From contig JAEYKI010000029.1 in assembly GCA_023408315.1 (NCBI GenBank), positions 171,539 to 235,538 of the forward strand: DNA of 64,000 nucleotides. The letters run 5' to 3'. The position numbers and the translations under genes are program-made. The stretch is from Bacillota bacterium (GTDB taxonomy: Bacteria; Bacillota; Clostridia; Christensenellales; Christensenellaceae). The notes beneath the pieces were generated by a model. That model was not told where the DNA came from. It saw only the letters and a program-made list of their open reading frames with translations, and did no database searches. Shown piece by piece: positions 47,701-53,668 of this stretch (position 1 is the first letter of the stretch; each line of letters opens with the position of its first letter).

Positions 47701-50507
47701 ACTGGAACGGTACGGACAGCTTTACATATGCGGCGGTGGACAAAAAGGGAGCGTTTAAAAACGCAACCGTGTCCGTAACTGTGGCGCAGAAGAACGACCC
47801 GCCCGCCGCGCACGACGATACAGCCTCCACATACGAAAGCACGCCTGTGGATATTAATGTGCTGGCGAACGATACGGATATTGATATGGATGCAAACCTG
47901 AACGCCAATCCGTCGGCAGAAGTTCTTACCATTCTTACAAACGGCTTTACGGGCGTGGAGCACGGAACGGCTGAAGTTGTGGGAAACAAGGTGCGGTTTA
48001 CGCCGGAAGATCATTGGAACGGCACGATTACCTTTGGATATACAATACGGGATAAGGATAACGCGCAGTCTTCCGCCAGCATTACGCTTACAATTGGCGG
48101 GGTGAATAATTCCCCGCAGGCAGTTGGTGATACTGCCGTGACGGACGAAGATACGCCCGTAACCATCAACGCGCTGGCAAACGATACGGATATTGATCTG
48201 GATGCGTATTTGAACGGCGACCCGGACGCGGAGGAGCTCTCCCTGGTGGCGGACGGCTTCAGCAATCTGGACCACGGGACCGCGCAGGTGCAGGGCGGAA
48301 AGGTTGTATTTACGCCACAGGCCAATTGGAATGGCACGGAAATATTTACGTATACCATGCGGGATCTTGCCGGCGCCAGGGATACGGCGGATATCACCGT
48401 AACGGTTCGCGCCGTAAACGACGCGCCCAATGCGGAGGACGATTCCGCGGCCACCAGCGTGAATACCAGCGTGCTGATAGACGCGCTGGCAAACGATGCG
48501 GATGTGGATATGGACGGCGCGCTGAATGAAACTCCGGGAGACCAGATTTCCCTGGCGGCGGCCGGCATTTCCGGCGTGGACAACGGGACGGCCGTGATAG
48601 AAAACGGCAAGATACGGTTTACGCCCGCAAGCAACTGGAAGGGGACGGAGGAATTTACCTATACCGTCCGGGATACGGCCGGGCTTACGGATACCGCTGC
48701 AGTCCGTGTCTCAGCCGTAAACAAGGCGCCAACGCCGCCCAAACTGCTTACGCCCAAATCGGGAGACGCATTCAAGGACGGCCAAAAGATCCCGGTTACA
48801 TGGAACCCGGCCACCGACCCGGACGGCGACCCGATTGCCTATACGCTCTCTTTTTACGACGGTTCCGTGTGGAAGGACATTGCCACCGGCCTTACAGCCA
48901 CAAACTATAACCATGAGCTTAAAGATACGGGCATCACATCGGACCAGGTGCGCTATAAGGTGACGGCCCAGGAAGCCTTGGGCACATCATCCCCCGGTGG
49001 CGGCACAACGCCCGGAGACAGCACGGATACGTCGCGGCTCAGCACATCCAGCGTAGGCCAGACCTTTATTATAGACAACCAGGCCCCGCAGAACGTGCAG
49101 GTTGCAACCACGTCCGGTTCCTCCTGGAACAGGCAGGACGTGCAGTTCAGCCTCTCGGGCGGCCGTGATTTGCTCCGGTTTAAATACGAGTACAGCCTGG
49201 ACCAGAATTCCTGGACGCAGCTTGGGGAAAGCGAAAAGGCAACGTTTGGGAGCAACGGAAACATTACGGTATATTACCGCGCTGTGGATGCGCTTGAAAA
49301 CATATATTCCGCCAGCGTTAGTTTTAAGATAGACAAACTGGCTCCGGCGCAGCCGCAGATTAAATATTCCACCACCGAACCCACCAATAAGGATGTGGGC
49401 GTTTCTCTTGGGCTGGCGCAGGATCCTGGCGGGAGCGGAAACGCATCCGTACGGTTGCCGGACGGCGCGCAGGTTTCGGCAGGGGGAAACGTTATATGGT
49501 ATGCGCGTGAAAACGGCCAGTATTCCTTTACCATTTATGACAACGCGGGCAATTCCACGGTTGTGCCTGTTAGCATAACCAATATAGACAAAACGCCGCC
49601 GCAGATTGGCGTGGACAACGGCGGCTATAAGTATAGCGAGTTAACCAACAAACCGGTGCGGGTTTCGCTCTCCTTCAGCGACGCGGGCTCGGGTATGGCT
49701 TCCCAGACGTATACCCTGGCAGAGACAAAGAGCGGCGGGACCGCGCAGGGCTATGAAGGCGGGATTACCGTGGGAGAGGATGGAACATATTACATCCACG
49801 CGTACGCGAAGGACCGCGCGGGCAATTTGGCGGAGGCTGTATTTGGGCCGTATGTGGTGGATACCACGCCGCCAAAAGTGGCGTACAAGATAGACAACCT
49901 GACTACCCAGGGCGGTGACATTGTTCTTAACTTTTCGGACGACGCCACGGGCACGGTGACGGTGACCATGCCGGACGGAACAGTGCAGAAGGTTTCTGTT
50001 GAGAACTTTCACTTTACGGCTACGCAGAGCGGCGTGTATATCATAGAGATTGTGGACGCTGCCGGAAACATCACCAGGCAGACTATAACGGTCACATTGC
50101 CGGAGACGCAGGTGCCCCAGTCTGCCCTGCCCCTGCCTGCGGGTCTGGCTCAAACTGATCCCTGTATTCTGTACGGAGCGCTGGGAGTGCTTGTGCTTAT
50201 TATTTTGCTTATATTGCTTTGGGCGTTGCGTCCCGTGCGCGTGATCTATGTGGCGAGCACAAAGAAAACGCTTAAAATCAAAAAGCGTTTTGCGCATGCG
50301 CCAAGAAAAGGTGGGTTACTCAAAATAAATATTACTCCTAAAAAGAAATACAAGGATCTGGCGTTTATAACTGTGGTGTTCAGGCGCGGGTTCACCAAGA
50401 AGATGAAGGAGCGGTACGTGCGCTTGGTTTTGAACGGCCAGGAAGTGCTGCTGGAAAGCGTACAGAAGGAAGACGGCAAGGTGTGGAGAAGATCTGTGTT
50501 CCTGTAA
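35793..50507 (+). CDS. Giant cell-surface protein with about 38 tandem cadherin-like modules and a C-terminal membrane anchor
   Basis: ATG 35793 has GGAG 8 nt upstream. The frame extends to a TTG at 35706, but only 35793 puts a signal peptide at the N-terminus (AYA-DE, cleavage after residue 38). The 4,904 residues comprise an N-terminal beta-rich domain, Ig-like modules (to about 450), and some 38 cadherin-like modules (about 452-4311). A fibronectin-like domain (VNKAPTPPKLLTPKSG) and more Ig-like modules follow. The end is a membrane helix near 4790-4812 and a basic cytoplasmic tail of about 90 residues. No LPXTG motif occurs. Acidic loops suggest calcium binding. Adhesion or biofilm is the likely role. 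Confidence 0.88.
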   Translation: MACCNGLTKDTYFFRRAAVSVIVCIALVFTQLAPVAYADESGVPFAGFNQQNINLTATNWSTSDQATVGSAITMAGSDSHAVYYINLTGIANSVDCGTLKIDFSVLATIGNEAAVDLDSASATITFRETEGGAPLDSYTVSRGTASPGTGLSLASDATVPVRTRFIFIDLRGVKAGSTNTVSFSSPSLYIRDAQDPTLTVSRSTDWTNQDVTVTLTAADTQSGVQGIYDASNSHSVSSTAQYQYNVSSNSSASFYTMDWAGRTSEAVNVVVSNIDKNGPAAAPEIGLSKTGWSAEPVTLTLSDTAPAGGESPETRQYRLNGGEWTPYTEPVTLNTSGEINIETRVVDGAGNSSGIKSATAYVDLISPAIDTLSPEVYSSGGATITFAASDAGGSGLAEKRWAAGSQNVAYFAIGGTVLPGDTFDVATGGVYTVYAKDNAGNTTLTTINVDTYPTISTIQDQNVDEDQQKTVNFTVSDSETEAGSLAVSAVSSDTGVLPDPQVTNENGSVSLVLAPAENRNGTATVTVTVRDGSGNSTQAQFVVTVNDINDVPVAANDEALTQEDTPVSIDVLANDTDSDGDTLTISAAGGASHGTVTIAGDKRSLTYTPAANYNGTDSFTYTATDGDAASQPATVSVTIEEENDPPHAVDDSVTLQEDNDILIDVLANDTDLDKDTTADEVLTIQSVSAPDHGTAVLQDNKILYSAPSDWSGTDSFTYTIQDRKGVASQATVRVTVQPVNDAPKFSGDLKDAYTVLEDSGEHTVTFDISDVETDQDSLMLQAASGDETKIRNSSIVIGGLGDLDSEATLAFTPVANANGDVDLYLKLSDGFIVTEKTVTIHITPVNDAPQANPDTYQYFEDTSLVIDMDELTDNDTDIEDDPLTFAGIASQPLHGTLVLQSGNSYRYEPEANYSGDVTFTYTVSDGTDTATGLVTLKGTAVNDAPTITLDSNNVYETDEDETISGLKFHISDLETAENDLIVTAGSSNPDIVSADHITVNKGSDGACTLSIQPNADRNGEATITLTVSDGNLMNSAGFLLKIIAKPDNPIAQDDYISVAQSGTAVFQPMANDNDVDGDTLTIVSYTQPAKGTVTRNGDTLSYQDTSGAAGADQFTYTVSDGALQATATVYISIGGFSFPPKISGVPSQFLNEDQSTSVLPFTIFDPDAGETLTLTASSDNEGLVPNEPANIVLVKGADGNCSVQIVPLAGKSGIANITLTVEDPAYNQAKSKFTVTVYPVNSPPVAVNDAFVVNEDTTSILDMLNNDSDDETAHDQLKIVSVHTPDDFHGRLNLVDGEYQYTPHLNYYGSDSFTYTMTDGETTAQASVTITVNPVNDAPRAYNIWRELPNSAGTETVTFGISGYDLEGDTLYPHSVGAPRNGTAVINGDGTITYTRTKISAEDNGADSFTYTIRDRETATGDVLYATATVYIGVDFGSNVWSEDVWAYEDEDAEAFWIPLSFSFPGGHTISVSTGASTLGSITQTDAAGKRVQFTPNANANGEETISYTVTDETAGKISTSNIHLTIYPVNDRPVFTIVPDDQTAQEDHATGELDVQFSDPDSTGLLFNVFVVNDDESKPVLLKEGVTVTRADENNAKIQLAPVANANGTATVTLQASDGMLSAEETFTFTVTPVNDAPTAEDLSVIMQEDTSQTITVLGPNSDVDGDTLIVTAGSASDGAAVVNPDGTITYTPKADFFGVDAFTYTLDDGHGGTATATVTITVQNVNDLPVIGGLNSKYQTDEDIALAVPFTIFDADGDVLTLTIASGNTTLFPEGSLVLTGTGGNRTLTATPAANLFGSALITLTLNDGHTPGTTTQKFTITVNSVNDVPTVVGDSYTIAEDTPTQFNVLSNDSDVDNAVFNIVAVGKPANGTAVNNGGSILYTPKANYYGTDTFTYTVADSDNGQATATVNVTITPVNDPPNAASDSATTAEDTPVTISVLSNDSDVEGNTLQVLSASGGSLSQSITVNPDGTVTYTPALNKNGTDTFTYTVSDGQPENNQSTGTVTVKITPVNDAPKVENDPSNPPGEWTMKEDETGIFKFDVSDPETDVKNLIVTMYSSNQTIIKDTSITFTGSGIVKTASLVPELNQSGDLTIYVNASDGDKTTVAIFNLHVIPVNDTPEIHAQNLTTNEDTPVSGRATGSDVESTALTFAQGTNPGEGPSHGSVEVQSNGDYTYTPAANYNGTDSFVVTVDDGSGADNSVSRKTVTVTVNPANDAPTAAPDSDSTSEDTSVIIPVLANDFDVDTDPDLNAHPGSESISLVSGSITAPTHGTAAEESGQIRYTPASNWNGTDTFNYTIRDTAGLTSTATVTVVVNPVNDDPANGDDLYTVVEDTPKVLDVLDNDDVDIKTNPSTEELTITGIQSGPSHGTADYSGGKNITYTPASNYYGTDSFVYNMQDKAGKTGEFTVNITVTPVNDQPTITPKPMPDQTVEEDVATGALSFTVADVEDEVAKLAVTASSSNQTLVPNSNLAVTKNSDGTCTITVTPAAHRNTQADGTAVITVQVKDLGNLTNTATFTLTVTAKNNEPDAQADFFETDENTPVLLDVLNNDDVDLNIEGDTLEILSVSHDDPKLGEYSVVTDPADNNRQKISFTPYANWTSKTDQNQVLHYTMKDGSGAESSALATLAVRAVNDDPQIAETIPDQEMDEDAETGTGAIAFTVSDEEDAAADLDVEATSSDTALFTEAGIILSGSGANRTIQLIPAADQNGEATISLTVKDKDGGETTKTFKVLVNPVPDLPEDGDDIFTVVEDTPTTLNVLLNDAEVDTTTNPDITTLTLLSIGTGEAAPKHGDAVIVDNKVLYTPDLNNNEDDSFTYTMRNQSGLQGTFKVDVKITPVNDPPDIIAAIGDKETSEGIAIGPFSFTVSDVDDDLKNLYVEAGSTNQVLIPIDSTHITFTADELNYANRAVSIQPAGKWNGASTITLTVKDDDHAWDAGSVTTFKVVVKEVNDPPVAVADSFTSNEDTAVTLNVLGNDTDADLETNPSTETMTIKEITQPNHAAASIQPGGKQLLFTPKDNWNGTAQFTYTIQDAAGITSTANVQVKVNAKNDAPTVAADTASTNEDTEVTIDALANDSDIDTDTDLNTDPNWNPASETIAIDPGGFANVDGGTVAVVDGKIKYTPKANWNGADEFTYTAVDAAGAKTAGTVTLTVNPVNDAPMAADDAATLNEDSAKTITVLANDSDADLSATNNHPVTDALTVAIQTGPQHGGVVLNANNTVTYTPAANWNGSDEFTYTITDKAGAASSATVRLTVNQVNDAPVAVADSKTIDEDTNILIDVLANDTDTDKNEALNKTPGAESLSIVAGSVTGAQHGTAVIESEQVRYTPTANWNGVETFTYTVRDVTGATSVGTVTVTVNQVNDAPVAAADSATITEGSFATINVLANDSDVDKNAALNATPSAESLHVDPDGFSATAHGSVVVNGDNTITYTPVADWNGTETFTYTVRDAAGASATSQVTVTVTQVNDAPVAAADWGETNEDTAVAIDVLANDTDKDKDPDLNANPSAESLTLDSNGFYGVQNGTAVVEDNKIKFTPAANWNGETSFQYTVRDASNVPATAYVTVMVHAVNDAPVAVADAATVNEDSSVLINALANDTDADQSATLNKDTAANPAGEILALDAGGFAGLQHGTAVVEGGQIRYTPVANWNGTETFTYTVRDPAGAPAAGTVTVTVNQVNDAPVAANDEVTTNEDTQVVINALANDTDLDKDVDLNANPGAEVLSLDALGFGEVSHGTVAADGNQIRYTPEANWNGEVSFTYTVKDKAGAASVATVKVIIKGVNDAPDAVADAVEMDEDTAILIDVLANDKDTDKNETLNNDPDADPDDEAILLTGVSGATNGTAEMEGGKVRFTPKANWNGTEIFSYSVRDVYGDTDTAFITVTVKQVNDTPAPQNDTASADEDSSVIIGVLDNDWDEDLSTANNHPMEEQLSSQVSSAPAHGTAQANADGTITYTPAANWNGTDSFTYAAVDKKGAFKNATVSVTVAQKNDPPAAHDDTASTYESTPVDINVLANDTDIDMDANLNANPSAEVLTILTNGFTGVEHGTAEVVGNKVRFTPEDHWNGTITFGYTIRDKDNAQSSASITLTIGGVNNSPQAVGDTAVTDEDTPVTINALANDTDIDLDAYLNGDPDAEELSLVADGFSNLDHGTAQVQGGKVVFTPQANWNGTEIFTYTMRDLAGARDTADITVTVRAVNDAPNAEDDSAATSVNTSVLIDALANDADVDMDGALNETPGDQISLAAAGISGVDNGTAVIENGKIRFTPASNWKGTEEFTYTVRDTAGLTDTAAVRVSAVNKAPTPPKLLTPKSGDAFKDGQKIPVTWNPATDPDGDPIAYTLSFYDGSVWKDIATGLTATNYNHELKDTGITSDQVRYKVTAQEALGTSSPGGGTTPGDSTDTSRLSTSSVGQTFIIDNQAPQNVQVATTSGSSWNRQDVQFSLSGGRDLLRFKYEYSLDQNSWTQLGESEKATFGSNGNITVYYRAVDALENIYSASVSFKIDKLAPAQPQIKYSTTEPTNKDVGVSLGLAQDPGGSGNASVRLPDGAQVSAGGNVIWYARENGQYSFTIYDNAGNSTVVPVSITNIDKTPPQIGVDNGGYKYSELTNKPVRVSLSFSDAGSGMASQTYTLAETKSGGTAQGYEGGITVGEDGTYYIHAYAKDRAGNLAEAVFGPYVVDTTPPKVAYKIDNLTTQGGDIVLNFSDDATGTVTVTMPDGTVQKVSVENFHFTATQSGVYIIEIVDAAGNITRQTITVTLPETQVPQSALPLPAGLAQTDPCILYGALGVLVLIILLILLWALRPVRVIYVASTKKTLKIKKRFAHAPRKGGLLKINITPKKKYKDLAFITVVFRRGFTKKMKERYVRLVLNGQEVLLESVQKEDGKVWRRSVFL
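37147..48725 (+). repeat. Tandem cadherin-like module array inside the giant gene
   Basis: About 38 in-frame units average 305 bp. Type A units follow the scheme ND-P-A--D, NEDT, VLANDTD-D, HGT, YTP--NWNGTD-FTY, VTV--VNDAP. Type B units have ED, F-VSD-E, SSN--LVP and AtItLtV-D without the HGT/YTP block. Type B units fall at about positions 1, 4, 6, 8, 12, 14, 17, 21, 23 and 25. From about 44670 onward only type A units occur, most with a longer loop containing DLNANPSAE. Unit boundaries were placed by eye at the VND-P junctions. Confidence 0.85.
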
Positions 50508-50511
50508 TGCG

Positions 50512-50542
50512 CAAGGATGCATCCTTGTGTGACTACGTCACA
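50512..50542. other. Two adjacent palindromes between the giant gene and trxA
   Basis: CAAGGATGCATCCTTG (50512-50527) is a perfect 16-bp palindrome. TGTGAC-TAC-GTCACA (50528-50542) follows with no gap. There is no T run, so termination is unlikely to be efficient. A possible -10 TATACT lies at 50565-50570. The palindromes could be operators for the trxA promoter. The second resembles a CRP half-site pair but has the wrong spacing. Confidence 0.35.
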
Positions 50543-50601
50543 GACCGCATGATCCCTGAAGGTGTATACTGATAACAAACACAGGGAAGGGAGAGATATA
50601 C

Positions 50602-50907
50602 ATGCGTACCGTAACAATAACGCAAGACAATTTTAAAACAGAGGTATTGGAATCCAAGGTTCCGGTGCTGTTGGATTTCTGGGCCCCCTGGTGTGCGCCT
50701 TGCCGGATGGTGGCGCCGGTGCTGGACGAGATAGCGGCGGAAAAATCCGGCGTAAAGGTGGGCAAGGTCAATGTGGACCAGCAGCCCATGCTGGCCGAGC
50801 AATTCGGGGTTACGGGCATACCCACTTTGGTTGTAATGAAGGGCGGAAGGGTTTTTAATAAATCGATGGGCGCATTGCCCAAAAAAACAATTTTGCAGAT
50901 GCTCTAG
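50602..50907 (+). CDS. trxA: Thioredoxin with WCAPC active site
   Basis: The 101-residue product has the thioredoxin fold. The active site WCAPC spans residues 30-34, where most thioredoxins have WCGPC. The buried Asp precedes it in LLDFWA, and the cis-Pro is in TGIPTLVVM. It reduces protein disulfides in the cytoplasm. The Gly-to-Ala change usually alters redox potential modestly and occurs in some clostridial thioredoxins. No thioredoxin reductase is nearby. AGGGAGAG lies upstream of the ATG. Confidence 0.93.
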   Translation: MRTVTITQDNFKTEVLESKVPVLLDFWAPWCAPCRMVAPVLDEIAAEKSGVKVGKVNVDQQPMLAEQFGVTGIPTLVVMKGGRVFNKSMGALPKKTILQML

Positions 50908-50929
50908 GCCGCAGGCAATGCATATACTA

Positions 50930-50958
50930 AAAAGGGCTGGTTTTTCCCGGCCCTTTTG
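50930..50958 (+). terminator. Terminator after trxA
   Basis: AAAAGGGCTGG (50930-50940) pairs with CCGGCCCTTTT (50947-50957, one G-T pair) around a short T-rich loop. Confidence 0.8.
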
Positions 50959-51072
50959 TTATGGCGGGATTGACTTTTTACCCGCCCTGTGTTTTAATTG
51001 TGCAGGTTGCGGGTATCTATGGATTGGCACAGGTAACAGCCTTGAAAATCAAAAACAGAACAGGAGAAGGAT

Positions 51073-51309
51073 ATGCATTCGTTTGAGCCGCAGGGCGTAT
51101 GCGCAAGCAGGATAGACTTTGAAATAGAAAACGGGATTTTAAAAAAAGTACATTTTGAGGACGGATGCCCCGGCAACCTGGAGGCCATCTCCCGGCTGCT
51201 GGAAGGAATGCCTGCCGCCGAGGCCGCCAAAAAGCTGCGTGGCATCCAGTGCCAGAACGGCACATCCTGCACGGACCAGCTTGCGCAGGCAATTGAAAAA
51301 GCGCTGTAA
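51073..51309 (+). CDS. TSCPD domain protein (TIGR03905-like)
   Basis: The 78-residue protein has a TSCPD-type sequence. GVCASRIDFEIENGILKKVHFEDGC is followed by PGNLEAISRLLEGM and IQCQNGTSCTDQLAQAI. The invariant cysteines are CA, GCPGN, IQC and TSC. TSCPD domains also occur at the end of class II ribonucleotide reductases, where they may bind metal. The stand-alone form has no known function. AGGAGAAGG precedes the ATG. A long inverted repeat follows and probably ends the transcript. Confidence 0.88.
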   Translation: MHSFEPQGVCASRIDFEIENGILKKVHFEDGCPGNLEAISRLLEGMPAAEAAKKLRGIQCQNGTSCTDQLAQAIEKAL

Positions 51310-51324
51310 CAAAGAACCGATGGC

Positions 51325-51470
51325 CACTTTGGAATCCCATTTTAAAAATAAAAAACAAGCAGTTATATCAAACAACGTAAAGCTGATAACCTGCTTGTTT
51401 TTTTGCATTAAATTCTTTTGCTTCTTTTCTTTTTCAAGAAAAGAAGTGGGGCACGGGGTGAAACACCGTG
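51325..51470 (-). repeat. Interspersed structured repeat, internally deleted copy 3
   Basis: Read on the minus strand from just after the aldehyde dehydrogenase stop, it has the C-rich palindrome (CACGG...CCGTG), then GAAAAGAAGCAAAAGAATTT, AAGCAGGTTATCAG and GGGATTCCAAAG. These are in the same order as in copies 1 and 2, but several hairpins are missing. The remnant now forms one long hairpin (51351-51366 with 51384-51402) followed by T residues. That hairpin also works as terminator for the TSCPD gene. Confidence 0.7.
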
Positions 51471-51471
51471 A

Positions 51472-52833
51472 CTATTTGACAAGCATGCGCACCATTTTTT
51501 CTTTTTTGTTGCTGTACGGGTGGTAACGCATATTCAGGTCAATCCAATTGAACTTTTTCAAAATGCTCTTGTAATGGGTAAATGTATCAAAGCTCCGCTT
51601 GCCGTGATAGCTGCCCATGCCGCTTTCTCCCACGCCGCCAAAGCCCATGCCCGGGTTAGCGAGGTGGACGATGGTATCGTTGATGCAACCGCCGCCAAAG
51701 GGCACGCGTTCCAGAACGGCTTTTTCCGTTTGTTTGCTGGTAGTGAACAGGTAAAGGGCCAAGGGATGCGGGCGTGTATTTACGAAAGATACGGCGTCGT
51801 TAAGGGTATCAAAACCAAGCACAGGCAAAATGGGGCCGAATATCTCCTCCTGCATCACCGGGTCTTCCGGGGACACATTATCCAGAATGGTGGGGGAGAT
51901 ATGCCGCGCTTCGGGGTCCGCCTGGCCGCCGAAGTACACGGTTCCGCTTTTCATCAGGCCCATGAGGCGTTCAAAATGCTTGGCGTTTACAATATGGGGC
52001 AGGTTGTGCTCATCGCGCATGGGGAAGCAGGCCTGCATGGCTTCTTCGAGCTCCTTCAAAAACGCTTCTTTCACGCTGCTTTGCACCAGCACATAGTCCG
52101 GAGCTACGCAGGTTTGACCGGCGTTTAATATTTTGCCAAACGCTACGCGCGCAGCCGCAGTTTTCAGGTTGGCGGTCTCATCCACAATCACAGGGCTTTT
52201 GCCGCCCAGTTCCAGGCTGACGGGCGTAAGGTTTTTGGCGGCGCATTCCATCACGTGCCTGCCCACCTCCACGCTGCCGGTGAAAAAGATATAATCAAAC
52301 TTTTCGGTCAAAAGCGCCTGGTTTTGCTCTCGCCCACCTTCTATTACGGTTACAAAACCGGGATTGTAAACGGAACCCAGAATATCCGCCAGCGCGTGGC
52401 TGGTTGCTGGCGCGTACGCAGACGGTTTTAATACCACGCAGTTGCCCGCCGCAATCGCCCCTATAACGGGTGAGAGAGAAAGCTGTACGGGATAGTTCCA
52501 GGGGGATATCACAAGCGCCAGGCCGTACGGCTCTGGCATAATAAAGCTTTTGGCGTGAAAATGCGCCAGGGGCGTAGAAACCCTTCTTGTTTTCATCCAG
52601 CCGCGCAGATGCTTTATTGCAAACCTAACCTCTTCCAGCACCATGCCTATCTCTGTCATGTAAGACTCGCCGGGCGCCTTGTTGAGGTCTGCCCTCAGCG
52701 CTTCGGCCAGCTTGGCCTCGTTTTCTCGCAATGCGCTTTGCAATTTGCAAAGCGCTTCAAGCCGGGTTTTCAGCGGCTTTGTTGCGCCGGTTTCAAAGAA
52801 TGCCCGTTGGCGGGCAACAACCTCTGAGATCAT
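51472..52833 (-). CDS. NAD(P)-dependent aldehyde dehydrogenase (class 3-like)
   Basis: The 453-residue product has the short form and C-terminus of class 3-type aldehyde dehydrogenases (HPYSNKKEKMVRMLVK). The catalytic Cys lies in NAGQTCVAPDYV (about residue 241). The general-base Glu lies in LELGGKSPVIVDE (about 207). PWNYPVQLSLSPVIGAIAAGN is the nucleotide-site block. Class 3 enzymes oxidise medium- or long-chain and aromatic aldehydes. It is the last gene of the leftward transketolase/SCP2 cluster, separated by 24 nt from the SCP2-like gene. It probably oxidises the aldehyde product of that pathway. Confidence 0.9.
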   Translation of the reverse strand: MISEVVARQRAFFETGATKPLKTRLEALCKLQSALRENEAKLAEALRADLNKAPGESYMTEIGMVLEEVRFAIKHLRGWMKTRRVSTPLAHFHAKSFIMPEPYGLALVISPWNYPVQLSLSPVIGAIAAGNCVVLKPSAYAPATSHALADILGSVYNPGFVTVIEGGREQNQALLTEKFDYIFFTGSVEVGRHVMECAAKNLTPVSLELGGKSPVIVDETANLKTAAARVAFGKILNAGQTCVAPDYVLVQSSVKEAFLKELEEAMQACFPMRDEHNLPHIVNAKHFERLMGLMKSGTVYFGGQADPEARHISPTILDNVSPEDPVMQEEIFGPILPVLGFDTLNDAVSFVNTRPHPLALYLFTTSKQTEKAVLERVPFGGGCINDTIVHLANPGMGFGGVGESGMGSYHGKRSFDTFTHYKSILKKFNWIDLNMRYHPYSNKKEKMVRMLVK

Positions 52834-52857
52834 CGCATACTCCTTTTTGTTGATTAA

Positions 52858-53649
52858 TCAGGTCAGCATGCCCTGCAATACGGCCATAAAGTCGTTTAAA
52901 TACATGGCGTATTCCGGCGAACCCACCGTCTCCACGCAGCCCGTTTCCACGGCTTCCACAAAGCTGACGTCTTTAAGCAATACTTTAAGAGCGCCTTCCA
53001 CACTGTAAAAATGGAACAACACAAAGGGCTCTCTCCGCTCGTATATGCCGTGGCCTGATTTGCTGTTGCCCGCCTTGACGCGCAGGTAACACGCGGCGCC
53101 AGCCTCTGGGTACGGGTCCACGACAAACTGGTAGATGCGGTCCGGCTGGCGGGTAGTCCATTCCTTCATCTCCGGATTGCCCAGTTTGTTATATGTGGAG
53201 AGCGCCCGTGTGATCATATACAGGCTCATTTTAACCTTAAGCAGTTGTTTTGCGGGGCCTTTTGGCCGGTTCCCCGGCGACATGAGCATGAGGGACATGA
53301 GGAGCGATAATACTTTGAGCAACAGCCCTATCTTCCACATGCCTTTGATGGACGGCATTGCCTTGCCGCCGCGGAACATAATGTTCATTTTTTCTATGCT
53401 TGCAAAATTGAGGGAGATATCCGGCTTTTCCGCCGGGCCCTGTACAACGGAAAACTTGCCGTTGTCAAAAACCAAATGGCAGGCAAGCAAACCGCCGTCA
53501 TCAGTTTTGGCGCCGATCTGCACGGTAGCGCGGACGTTTTTGAATTTTTCTTTCATCTTGGGGTCGTCGTCCAGAACCACCTGCATCACCGGAAACGCCG
53601 CGCCCATAAACAGTTTGGCGGTCATGAGTTCTTCGTCTGTGGTTGGCAT
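52858..53649 (-). CDS. SCP2-fold putative lipid/sterol-carrier-like protein A
   Basis: The start is ATG 53649, with a strong AAAGGAGGT upstream, giving 263 residues. Seventeen more codons are open upstream but lack such a site. It has two SCP2-like halves. The N-terminal half reads LVFDNGKFSVVQGPAEKPDISLNFASIEKMNIMF then GGKAMPSIKG. The C-terminal half reads FVLFHFYSVEGALKVLLKDVSF then VETVGSPEYAMYLNDFM. A central hydrophobic stretch may be a membrane or ligand contact. SCP2 domains bind hydrophobic ligands. It is homologous along its length to the protein at 57040-57792. Its role beside transketolase is unknown. Confidence 0.65.
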   Translation of the reverse strand: MPTTDEELMTAKLFMGAAFPVMQVVLDDDPKMKEKFKNVRATVQIGAKTDDGGLLACHLVFDNGKFSVVQGPAEKPDISLNFASIEKMNIMFRGGKAMPSIKGMWKIGLLLKVLSLLMSLMLMSPGNRPKGPAKQLLKVKMSLYMITRALSTYNKLGNPEMKEWTTRQPDRIYQFVVDPYPEAGAACYLRVKAGNSKSGHGIYERREPFVLFHFYSVEGALKVLLKDVSFVEAVETGCVETVGSPEYAMYLNDFMAVLQGMLT

Positions 53650-53668
53650 AGCGGCACCTCCTTTGCGC

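Noticed and set aside
37147..48725. CRISPR or satellite DNA
   Set aside because: The periodicity is about 305 bp, always in frame, and the repeats encode cadherin-like modules with diverged nucleotide sequence. There are no short identical repeats with unique spacers.
50528..50542. CRP binding site
   Set aside because: TGTGA and TCACA half-sites are separated by 5 bp instead of 6, and no other CRP-type evidence is present.
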